22,973 nucleotides of DNA, from the NCBI GenBank assembly GCA_016934435.1, contig JAFGSU010000207.1, positions 1 to 22,973 of the forward strand. Direction: 5' to 3'. Below, in pieces: positions 15,907 through 22,904 of this stretch. This DNA is from Candidatus Zhuqueibacterota bacterium (GTDB taxonomy: Bacteria; Zhuqueibacterota; Zhuqueibacteria; Residuimicrobiales; Residuimicrobiaceae). The notes under the pieces were generated by a model. That model saw nothing but the letters and a program-made list of their open reading frames with translations, was not told where the DNA came from and made no database searches. Position 1 is the stretch's first letter. Each line of letters starts with the position of its first letter. The position numbers and the translations under genes were made by a program.

Positions 15907-17709
15907 TTACAATTCGACGATAAGGATATGTTTTTGTCCGTCTCGCACTACTTCCACGCTAATTCTTTGTCCGACGCGAAAATCTGCCAGACGATTCATG
16001 TATTCGTATATGTCCTTAACCGGCTTGCCCTCCATGGAAATGATGATATCGCCTTTTTGCATGCCCGCACGCGCAGCAGGCCGACCGGGCAGAACAGCCT
16101 CGGCGCGCAGGCCCTGGGTGCCGCTGGATATAAAGTCGGGCATGATGCCCAGGGTTACTTTGAATCGACGGCCCATGGGAGGCGGTGCTTTGGGCCCCGC
16201 TTCCTGGTAGGCCAGACGCTCCGGTCGATTCGCAATCTCCATGGTCATTTCACAGATAAAGTCTGCAATAATTTTTTCGCCTTGAGCATTTATTTTATCA
16301 AAATCATCCTCCGGTGTGTGATAATCTTCATGGATACTTGTCATGAAAGATAAGACCGGAATGTTGCTGTTATAAAAAGGGGCATGATCGGAAGGACCAT
16401 AGCCCTCGGGATTTAGCGTTGGGTGGAGACCATATTTTTTCACCGCATCTTTTACCATCTCTTCCAATCCGAGTGCCGTGCCGGTGCCGCTGATATTGAA
16501 GGCTTTGGTGGAATCGTCAAGACGACCTATCATATCCATATTGATCATCAGAGTCATATTGTTTAGATCGACGAGAGGATTGTCGGTAAAGTATCTGGAT
16601 CCTAACGTGCCCATCTCTTCCGCAGTAAATGCGGTGAATATGATACTGCGATCCAGTTCTTTTGTTGCGGTTGCTAATTTTTGCGCAATTTCAAGAAGAG
16701 CGGCAACTCCGGAAGCGTTATCGTCTGCGCCATTATGAACTGCAAGCGTATCGGGTCTACGCGAGCCGGACCCTGGCCCCCCCATACCGAGATGATCATA
16801 GTGAGCCCCCAAGACAACATGTTCATTTTTTAATTGCGCATTTTTCCCGGATAGCATGGCAACAACATTATGAGTCGGCGACATTTGCTTGTGCAGTTGT
16901 ACATGGGCAGTTACCGTTTCTTTAATCATAAAACTTGTGGGTTGTCGGTTTTCATTTAGCTGCGTCTCCAAATCTGCGATTGTGATTTCAGAATTGCGCA
17001 GCAGAAGATCGGCCATCGACCTTTTAATATGCAAAACAAGGATGCCTGCATCCGAAATGGAGGGATTATCCCGGAGTGAAACCAGGCCGTCTTCGTTATC
17101 AAATGTTTCACCGGAGACGAATAGAACGCCGGTTGCGCCCTCGTCTTTTGCCACAAGCACTTTTTTACGCAATGAGCGATAAGGCCGAAAAAAATCCCTA
17201 TCTCCATCAGACTCCGGTGCATCGCGCAGGATCATAGCCCACTTTCCGGCGACATCCACATCTTCATAATCGTGCCAGCTGAGACTATCGCTGTTAAAAT
17301 CGAATCCATAACCAACAAACACACAGGAGGCAGACACAGAACCGTTGGCGGAGAAATTGATTGGCGTAAAGTCCTTAAATAATTCCCCCGTATGTTGATT
17401 GAACTGGAATAAATTTTTTTCGCCGGCGTCGATCGCCTTCAATACTTCCAGAGTTTGGAAGCCATTATCTCCCAGTAATTGCAGGCCATATGATTCAAAT
17501 TGATCTCTTATATAATCTGCGGCAATGTCGGCTTCTGGAGAGCCCGGCTTTCTTCCTTTTAATTCATCCGATGATAGGAAGACGATATGATCATACAATT
17601 CTTTAGCGGTGATCTCTTTGCTGCTTTCACCGATCGCCAGCTGCGGTATATATAGGAGACAACAAAGGCCGAGCCGAACAAAAATCCATTGTTTTTTTTT
17701 TAAGCTCAT
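15907..17709 (-). CDS. Secreted M28-family metallopeptidase with PA and PDZ domains
   Basis: A 600-residue exported aminopeptidase-like protein. Signal peptide about 1-27; PA-type insert about 115-250; M28 zinc peptidase core about 275-495; C-terminal PDZ domain about 520-600. Dinuclear zinc ligands and catalytic residues are visible: His303 (GAHYDH), an Asp in GADDNASG (329/330), Glu364/365 (FTAEE), Asp392 (MDMIG) and His464 (DYHTP). The PDZ domain suggests regulation by, or binding to, C-terminal peptides. Expected to trim peptides in the periplasm. The ATG at 17709 follows GAGGA. It ends 61 bases from the convergent Omp85 gene. It lies 87 bases after the five-gene cluster on the same strand, but that gap has a promoter-like sequence, so it may be transcribed separately. 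Confidence 0.93.
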   Translation of the reverse strand: MSLKKKQWIFVRLGLCCLLYIPQLAIGESSKEITAKELYDHIVFLSSDELKGRKPGSPEADIAADYIRDQFESYGLQLLGDNGFQTLEVLKAIDAGEKNLFQFNQHTGELFKDFTPINFSANGSVSASCVFVGYGFDFNSDSLSWHDYEDVDVAGKWAMILRDAPESDGDRDFFRPYRSLRKKVLVAKDEGATGVLFVSGETFDNEDGLVSLRDNPSISDAGILVLHIKRSMADLLLRNSEITIADLETQLNENRQPTSFMIKETVTAHVQLHKQMSPTHNVVAMLSGKNAQLKNEHVVLGAHYDHLGMGGPGSGSRRPDTLAVHNGADDNASGVAALLEIAQKLATATKELDRSIIFTAFTAEEMGTLGSRYFTDNPLVDLNNMTLMINMDMIGRLDDSTKAFNISGTGTALGLEEMVKDAVKKYGLHPTLNPEGYGPSDHAPFYNSNIPVLSFMTSIHEDYHTPEDDFDKINAQGEKIIADFICEMTMEIANRPERLAYQEAGPKAPPPMGRRFKVTLGIMPDFISSGTQGLRAEAVLPGRPAARAGMQKGDIIISMEGKPVKDIYEYMNRLADFRVGQRISVEVVRDGQKHILIVEL

Positions 17710-17726
17710 CTCGGTATTTCCTCGAT

Positions 17727-17778
17727 AATATGAATATAGCTCATTTAATAGTAAAGATAAGCATCTCGAAGATAAGCA
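17727..17778 (-). promoter_or_regulatory. Candidate promoter with 10-base direct repeats upstream of the M28 peptidase
   Basis: On the minus strand TGCTTATCTT occurs twice (plus coordinates 17769-17778 and 17754-17763) with a five-base spacer, a 15-base period. The downstream copy overlaps a -35-like TTTACT (17750-17755). A -10-like CATATT (17727-17732) follows after 17 bases. The layout is that of an activator bound next to RNA polymerase. Confidence 0.45.
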
Positions 17779-17796
17779 ACAAGTCTTTTTAGGTAG

Positions 17797-18753
17797 CTAT
17801 GTGCCGGCCCGTGTAGTTTTCGCATGAATGAGACCTTTGCAAAAGGCTGAAATATCTCTGATAATTTTAAACACTATATCATCCGGCACGCCGTCCATAT
17901 GTCGTGATCGCATGCGCATATCACACATTTCATTTACAAAATCGATCACCTGTAATTGATTGCTTTGATCAAGGGCAAATTCACTGGAAAAAAAAGCCAA
18001 TTGACATGTTTTTGCGATATCTTTCATTACTCGCTCGACGGTTTCAATCAGGTCTGAATCCAAGTCGTCGGCGATTAGCGGTTGATAAAGATGGGTAAGA
18101 TCATCCCACCAGCAAGGGATTATTCGTCCGAGCAGATAGAACACACGAAACCAGGCACGGCGATGGTTGATCATTTGCGGGGTTATTTTTTTTTGCAGAA
18201 CCACTTTTCCTGTGCGGCTTGTTTCAAGAGCCCGGCGAATGTCCTGAACTTCTGAAGCGTTCAATACGACCCCCTCGCCGCCACCCCCCTCCGATGGCTT
18301 GATCACAAATGGGACGCCGAGTTTTTCTGCAGCGAAGGGGAAGACCTGTTCCGGCAGATCAAACCGGGAGATGATGATGCCATATGGCACCATCACACCT
18401 TCTGAAACCAATTCTAAATGCATGGTGGCTTTATCGCGGCACCAGGCCATGCGATCCGGATCGTTGATAAAAAAAGCGCCTCTATGCTTCAGGGTAGTGA
18501 GACAGGGGAGCAGTTGTGCATGAACATCGGAAGCACGGTCAATAACCATTGCCGGCAAGAAATCATCCTGATTGCACAGCTCAAAAAAAGTATCCCAGTT
18601 GGCGGGATGAAGGGTGAGCACTTTAAGATTTCTATGACGGGCAGCCGCTGATATATAAAAAATAAAATCATCATCAAACTCCCATTCCCACAGAATTAAA
18701 ATATCGGGGGAATGGGAGCGTTTACCAAGTTTTCTATTTCTAACAATTCTCAA
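17797..18753 (-). CDS. Divergent ATP-grasp ligase, last gene of the KamA cluster
   Basis: A 318-residue protein with the ATP-grasp layout: an N-terminal alpha/beta segment (LILWEWEFDDDF near 18-30), the nucleotide-binding strand with FVIKPSEGGGGEG (149-161, Lys152) and a C-terminal metal-binding segment VIDFVNEMCD (269-278, Asp271 and Asn274). ATP-grasp enzymes activate a carboxylate as an acyl-phosphate and join it to an amine or thiol. It is clearly different from the two Ddl-like proteins upstream. The start is a TTG at 18753 that shares TTGA with the kamA stop; no ATG occurs in frame until residue 69, past the conserved N-terminal strand. The overlap suggests coupled translation and a shared pathway. 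Substrate unknown. Confidence 0.82.
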   Translation of the reverse strand: MRIVRNRKLGKRSHSPDILILWEWEFDDDFIFYISAAARHRNLKVLTLHPANWDTFFELCNQDDFLPAMVIDRASDVHAQLLPCLTTLKHRGAFFINDPDRMAWCRDKATMHLELVSEGVMVPYGIIISRFDLPEQVFPFAAEKLGVPFVIKPSEGGGGEGVVLNASEVQDIRRALETSRTGKVVLQKKITPQMINHRRAWFRVFYLLGRIIPCWWDDLTHLYQPLIADDLDSDLIETVERVMKDIAKTCQLAFFSSEFALDQSNQLQVIDFVNEMCDMRMRSRHMDGVPDDIVFKIIRDISAFCKGLIHAKTTRAGT

Positions 18754-19877
18754 ATTAATGTGTGTAACTCTTGCAGTTCATTGGTTGTTGCCATGACTGG
18801 ACGTTGACCTTTTTTATGTGTCCGAAATTTGCTGGGAGATAGAACCTGTGGATACACGAATACATCACCCTTATAATTTCTCATAACTACTTTATCGTTG
18901 TCGATAGATTGCACATAGTTGGGTAATAAAGGAATCTTCCCGCCTCCGCCGGGTGCGTCGATGACAAGAGTCGGAACGGCCAGACCGGACGTCCAGCCAC
19001 GTATGGCTTCAATGATTTCCAGACCCTTCTCCACCCGGGTGCGCAAATATTCCGTGCCCCTGACATAGTCGGCCTGATAGATATAATAAGGACGAACGCG
19101 GACAGATAGGAGTTTTTGCACAAGCTGTCTCATCACCATGGGATCGTCATTTACTCCCTTCAGCAGGACCGTCTGATTGCCCAGGGGGATTCCGGCATCA
19201 GCCAGTAGATTTAAAGCACGGGACGACTCTGATGTGATTTCATCAGGGTGATTAAAATGCACGTTCATGTATAGCGGATGATATTTCTTTAGCATTTTAA
19301 CCAATGGCCTCGTGATGCGCTGAGGTAAAAAGCAAGGCACTCGCGAACCAATCCGAATGATTTGCACGTGGGAAATGGCACGCAACGATTTCAAAATGTA
19401 TTCCAGTTTTTTATCGGACAGCATCAAGGGGTCCCCACCGGAAACAATGACATCCCGAATCTCGGGGTGATGACGAATGTAATCCAATCCGTCGTCGATA
19501 TAGCGCGGATTAATTTTAGTAGCGTCTCCCACTTTGCGTTTGCGGGTACAAAATCTGCAATATGAGGCACAGCTATGCGATACCAAAAACAAAACCCGAT
19601 CCGGATAACGATGAACAATGCTGGGTACGGGTGAATCATTATCTTCATTTAAAGGGTCTGATGCGCCACTATTGACAGCCAATTCAGCCTCATCGGGCAC
19701 TATCTGTCGATAGATGGCATCTCCCTTATTTTTAATTAAGCCGGCATAGTAGGGGGTAATTCTGATGTCAAAGCTATTGGCAATCCTGCGGACCATGTCT
19801 ACATCCAATCCAAAGCGCTCTGCAATATCTTCCGGTTCAGAGAGACTGCCCCTGAGTTGTTGTTGCCAATCATCCAT
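18750..19877 (-). CDS. kamA: Lysine 2,3-aminomutase-like radical SAM/PLP enzyme
   Basis: The 375-residue product belongs to the KamA family, which interconverts L-lysine and beta-lysine using a [4Fe-4S] cluster, SAM and PLP. The cluster ligands are Cys103, Cys107 and Cys110, followed by Arg112, equivalent to the carboxylate-binding Arg134 of the clostridial enzyme. The PLP lysine is Lys314 in DAPGGGGK. Asp270 and Asp307 match the two substrate-amine-binding aspartates (293 and 330); the Asp-Asp-Lys spacing (37 and 7) is the same. It lacks most of the C-terminal tail of the 416-residue clostridial enzyme, as EpmB does. No EpmA or EF-P gene is adjacent. AGGAG precedes the ATG at 19877. It follows the GNAT gene by 17 bases. 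Lysine as substrate is strongly suggested; the pathway is not known. Confidence 0.92.
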   Translation of the reverse strand: MDDWQQQLRGSLSEPEDIAERFGLDVDMVRRIANSFDIRITPYYAGLIKNKGDAIYRQIVPDEAELAVNSGASDPLNEDNDSPVPSIVHRYPDRVLFLVSHSCASYCRFCTRKRKVGDATKINPRYIDDGLDYIRHHPEIRDVIVSGGDPLMLSDKKLEYILKSLRAISHVQIIRIGSRVPCFLPQRITRPLVKMLKKYHPLYMNVHFNHPDEITSESSRALNLLADAGIPLGNQTVLLKGVNDDPMVMRQLVQKLLSVRVRPYYIYQADYVRGTEYLRTRVEKGLEIIEAIRGWTSGLAVPTLVIDAPGGGGKIPLLPNYVQSIDNDKVVMRNYKGDVFVYPQVLSPSKFRTHKKGQRPVMATTNELQELHTLI

Positions 19878-19894
19878 TTTATTTTTGACTCCTG

Positions 19895-20368
19895 TTAGCG
19901 AAAATACTTTACGTAAATAATGCGATCATCATCGGGTTTATAAAAATCCTTGATTCGCACACTTTCCTTATATCCTTGACTGATATAGAACCGACGTGTT
20001 TTTTCATACCGTTCTTGCGAAGAGGTTTCGATGATCAGTAATCTTCCTTTTTTATCCTCCATTTGATTTTCCAGCCATTGGACCATTTTTCTGCCATAGC
20101 CGTGATTTTGCTCACTGGGTGAAACGGCGATCCAATACAGGTCAAATACGTCTTTTGTTAGGGGCGTTGGTCCATAGGTCATAAACCCCGCCACCAGGCG
20201 CTCGGGATTTTCGATAACAACGAATTTATAGTCTTTTTGCTCTGGATCATTCAAATAGATATCAACGAGTTCTTCCGCCATGTCGATCTCGGCATTTGAA
20301 AAAAAATTGGTATTGTGTAATATCGCCATGACAATACTTTTATCGGCGGCTTGCATAACTCGAATCAA
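19895..20368 (-). CDS. GNAT-family N-acetyltransferase in the KamA cluster
   Basis: A 157-residue single-domain acetyltransferase expected to move acetyl from acetyl-CoA to an amine. The acetyl-CoA pyrophosphate motif Q/RxxGxG/A is seen as QNHGYG (87-92), after the strand FDLYWIAVSPS. The start is a TTG at 20368 that shares TTGA with the end of Ddl-like gene B; it gives the usual GNAT opening (MIRVMQAAD). An ATG four codons in is possible. Next to an aminomutase it recalls ablB, the beta-lysine acetyltransferase that makes the osmolyte N-epsilon-acetyl-beta-lysine, but known AblB proteins are much longer (about 260-280 residues). Target unknown; acetylation of beta-lysine or of a peptide product is inference. 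Confidence 0.88.
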   Translation of the reverse strand: MIRVMQAADKSIVMAILHNTNFFSNAEIDMAEELVDIYLNDPEQKDYKFVVIENPERLVAGFMTYGPTPLTKDVFDLYWIAVSPSEQNHGYGRKMVQWLENQMEDKKGRLLIIETSSQERYEKTRRFYISQGYKESVRIKDFYKPDDDRIIYVKYFR

Positions 20369-21375
20369 TGGACTTTTTTCCTCCGTAATGCTCGTTCAAT
20401 GAGTCGTCGCCAAAAATCGGTATATTCCATACCATCGGCTCGTAAAGCGCGAGCAAAGCCGGCATTTAAACTGATATCAGGATTGGGATTCACTTCCAGA
20501 ATATAGATTTCTCCACCGGGAGCTACGCGAAAATCGACTCTGGCGTAGTCACGACATCCCATGGCTCTAAATGCTGCAACAGCGAAGGTCTGCAGATTTT
20601 CACGCAGAGTGTTGTTGATCCGGGCCGGGCAAACCGGCACCGTACCGTGATAGTAGGCATGGTCTTCAAACCATTTTGCTTCATAGCTACAAATGTGCGG
20701 CGAACCTGCCGGCATATTGGAAAAGTCGATCTCCGATACCGGTAATGCTCGGGGTTCCTGTTCTTCGACCACCGCGACGTTGAACTCGCGTCCGTAGATG
20801 AATTCTTCAATCAAAGCCGACTGCTGGTATTGCCGAACGATCCTTTCAACTTGTTGATTCAACTCGGCACTACCTGATACGACGGATTCCGCATAGACGC
20901 CCAGACTGGCGTCCTCCTCATTGGGTTTCACGATCAATGGGAATTTTAATTTACCCGCTGTGATGTCGCCACTGGCTAAAATGCCAGCCACGATCGGAAG
21001 GCCGTGGGCACGAAGAATCGCCTTGGTTTTAAATTTATTCTGGCAAAGCGCTAACGTGCCGGACGGATTGCCTGTAAATGGCCAGTTCATTAGTTCAAAG
21101 AAAGCCGCAATGTTAGCTTCAAAATGAGCCTTCCCCCAAAAACCTTCACACAAGTTGACGATAACATCTATTCTGGCTGTTTGAAAATATTCCACAAATT
21201 TGGAAATATTTTCGCCCAAAGCCAGGACCATCGCCGAGTAACCCGCTTCCTGCAAAATGGTCCTTACTTCTTTTGCGGTCTGTTCTACCGATTCTTCCGA
21301 GATAAGTTCGCTTGCTTTCGTGTTTTTCGGTTTGTGAGGACTATAGGCGATGCCAATTTTGGGTGAATCAGACAT
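20365..21375 (-). CDS. Ddl-like ATP-grasp ligase B
   Basis: A 336-residue protein with the D-Ala-D-Ala ligase fold: NLCEGFWGK near 74, PFTGNPSGTLAL near 99, ATP-binding Lys150 (PLIVKPNEEDASLGV), Asp281 and the metal motif EVNPNPD (294-300). The substrate loop that in true Ddl reads N.xPG..xxSxxP is replaced by NPNPDISLNAGFA, so a D-Ala-D-Ala product is unlikely. It shares GREF, a V.EIDxS segment and SYEAKW with the preceding gene, so the two are paralogs. The start ATG overlaps the stop of gene A by one base (TAATG), and its stop overlaps the GNAT start. Expected reaction: ATP-dependent peptide-like bond formation between small amino acids. Substrates unknown. Confidence 0.88.
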   Translation of the reverse strand: MSDSPKIGIAYSPHKPKNTKASELISEESVEQTAKEVRTILQEAGYSAMVLALGENISKFVEYFQTARIDVIVNLCEGFWGKAHFEANIAAFFELMNWPFTGNPSGTLALCQNKFKTKAILRAHGLPIVAGILASGDITAGKLKFPLIVKPNEEDASLGVYAESVVSGSAELNQQVERIVRQYQQSALIEEFIYGREFNVAVVEEQEPRALPVSEIDFSNMPAGSPHICSYEAKWFEDHAYYHGTVPVCPARINNTLRENLQTFAVAAFRAMGCRDYARVDFRVAPGGEIYILEVNPNPDISLNAGFARALRADGMEYTDFWRRLIERALRRKKVH

Positions 21376-22427
21376 TATACTGTGATCCCATATCTTTTTG
21401 CTGCTATTTCAACAACTTTTTGAATCAGTTGTTCATAACTATATCCAGCTGCGCGCGCAGCTTTTGGTAAGCATGAATTGTCCTCCAGATTCGGTAAAAT
21501 GCCCGGGAGAGGATTTATTTCTAAAACATTTGCGACATTATTGTCGTCCAGGCGAATATCGATCCGACACCAATCCTTAAGGCGTAACACTTTGCACACA
21601 CGAAGAACCAACTGTTCTATTTGAGCGCTCAAGTCTTGCGAAATACTAGCTGGACATTTAAAAATCTGTAAAGGATGATCAGGCTGGTCCCAGACCCATT
21701 TGGCTTCATAAGAATAGATAGGATTTGCGCCGTTCGGGAGTTCGCTATAATCGATTTCGACGATCGGCAAAATTTCAATGTCGGGCCAATTACCCAAAAT
21801 ACCGACTGTAAACTCACGACCAGTGAGAAAATGTTCTATAATAACCGGTTGTTTGTATAAACGAACAGTTTCCTCAACCCGCAGGCAAAGGGACTCGTGA
21901 TCATGAACGACGGAATTGTCTTTGATCCCTTTACTGGAACCCTCGTACAGAGGCTTGATGATAACCGGGAACAGGATATCGTCCGACAGCTGATCGGCGG
22001 ATTCTATCATCCAGAAAGCCGCATTTGGGATTTTATGAAAGGTTAGAATTTCTTTGGCTCTGGATTTATCCAGACAAATACCAAGGGTCAGAGCATCAGA
22101 ACCCGTGTAGGGGATGCCGAGCATTTCACATATAGTCGGGATATGGGATTCACGATTGGGACCGAACACGCGTTCGGCGATATTAAAAACGAGATGAGGA
22201 CGGAGGGCTTGCAGATTTTTATAGGCGTACTCGTCCGATTCGACAGGATAAACTTTCCATCTACGCGCAAGAGCTTGTGTTATGGCTAAGATGGTTTCTT
22301 CAGAATCACACTCAGCCAGTAGATCAGGTGGAGGTTCATCTTCATCCTCCAATAATTCTTGACTGAGGAGACGAGAGACCATAGTCGCCATTCCCCCTTT
22401 GGAACTGTGCACCAGGGCAACCTTCAT
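21375..22427 (-). CDS. Ddl-like ATP-grasp ligase A, first gene of the KamA cluster
   Basis: A 350-residue D-Ala-D-Ala-ligase-like ATP-grasp protein. Visible parts: MKVALVHSSKGG N-terminal strand, GIPYTGSDALTLGICLDK near 104-121, Lys158 and the serine loop YEGSSKGI (161-168), Asp290, and the metal motif EINPLPG (303-309). It is closer to Ddl than gene B, keeping the GSS loop and the PG of the C-terminal loop. An acidic stretch near 27-41 (EDEDEPPPD) is not typical of Ddl. The ATG at 22427 has TAAGG five bases upstream. It is the first of five genes with overlaps or gaps of no more than 17 bases, and no other wall-precursor genes are near. Some annotation pipelines would call it ddl; I would not. 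Confidence 0.88.
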   Translation of the reverse strand: MKVALVHSSKGGMATMVSRLLSQELLEDEDEPPPDLLAECDSEETILAITQALARRWKVYPVESDEYAYKNLQALRPHLVFNIAERVFGPNRESHIPTICEMLGIPYTGSDALTLGICLDKSRAKEILTFHKIPNAAFWMIESADQLSDDILFPVIIKPLYEGSSKGIKDNSVVHDHESLCLRVEETVRLYKQPVIIEHFLTGREFTVGILGNWPDIEILPIVEIDYSELPNGANPIYSYEAKWVWDQPDHPLQIFKCPASISQDLSAQIEQLVLRVCKVLRLKDWCRIDIRLDDNNVANVLEINPLPGILPNLEDNSCLPKAARAAGYSYEQLIQKVVEIAAKRYGITV

Positions 22428-22454
22428 GAAAACCTTACATTCTCCCGTTCGATT

Positions 22455-22472
22455 AATACTACTAATAGTATT
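22455..22472. promoter_or_regulatory. Perfect 7-base inverted repeat in the leader of the KamA cluster
   Basis: AATACTA (22455-22461) and TAGTATT (22466-22472) flank CTAA, about 28 bases upstream of the first start codon of the cluster. It could be an operator or a small leader hairpin. Confidence 0.4.
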
Positions 22473-22516
22473 TAGAAATGATAGTGATGAATATATTGTG
22501 TTATTTTTAAGGGATT

Positions 22517-22544
22517 AATATAACTTTTCATACATAAAAAGCAA
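22517..22544 (-). promoter_or_regulatory. Candidate promoter of the KamA / ATP-grasp operon
   Basis: On the minus strand TTGCTT (plus 22539-22544) and TATATT (22517-22522, 5 of 6 consensus bases) are separated by 16 bases, about 90 bases upstream of the first start codon. One arm of the 11-base inverted repeat lies in the spacer and -35 region. Confidence 0.3.
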
Positions 22545-22568
22545 CATTTTTTTTCAATTTTTATGTAT
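22530..22568. repeat. Perfect 11-base inverted repeat
   Basis: ATACATAAAAA (22530-22540) and TTTTTATGTAT (22558-22568) are exact reverse complements separated by 17 bases. The repeat overlaps the candidate promoter of the minus-strand operon. It has no terminator-type T-run beyond the stem. Confidence 0.5.
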
Positions 22569-22787
22569 AACACCAGAAAAGAATCATTTTACATAAAGGA
22601 TATAAGATATTTAATAACAATCTATTAACGAGACTAATCGATATTTATAAACAAAACTTTTTTCCCCGTTTTGCTACAACTGTGCAAATTTTACAAGATC
22701 ACAGAGATTTATGCATATTTTTTTCTTTAGCATTCGATAACCCTTTAGATGGTTTTGTTAATCAATTGATTCATTCATTACTATTCA

Positions 22788-22813
22788 GCAGATGACAGGG
22801 GACATGTATCTGC
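22788..22813 (+). promoter_or_regulatory. Bulged hairpin upstream of pgsA
   Basis: GCAGAT-(G)-ACA pairs with TGT-ATCTGC around a seven-base loop GGGGACA, nine pairs with one bulged G. It stands out as the GC-richest spot of an AT-rich spacer and lies about 90 bases before the pgsA start. It could be a leader RNA structure or a protein site. Confidence 0.35.
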
Positions 22814-22904
22814 CGGATAATTTTTCTTGTTGGTTGTCTTTTTTTTATTTATTTTTTACTAAAAGTAATGGTCTTTTAATTAAATCGGAGACAACGACAT
22901 AAAT

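Larger units (their letters stand above)
22428..22904. other. Gene-free, very AT-rich divergent intergenic region
   Basis: A 477-base spacer between the KamA cluster (minus) and pgsA (plus) with no supportable gene. It contains two perfect inverted repeats, a bulged hairpin and a promoter-like pair, listed separately. A small palindrome, TTACT-AAA-AGTAA, lies at 22856-22868 just ahead of pgsA. Long T-runs are scattered and do not follow stable stems. Confidence 0.6.

Noticed and set aside
18750..19877. EpmB (EF-P lysine modification) as the function of the KamA-like gene
   Set aside because: No EpmA-type synthetase or EF-P gene is in the window, and the tight cluster with ligases and a GNAT points elsewhere. 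Not fully excluded.
20365..22427. Cell-wall D-alanine-D-alanine ligase (ddl) for genes A and B
   Set aside because: They are tandem paralogs in an operon without mur genes, and B has lost the D-Ala recognition loop.
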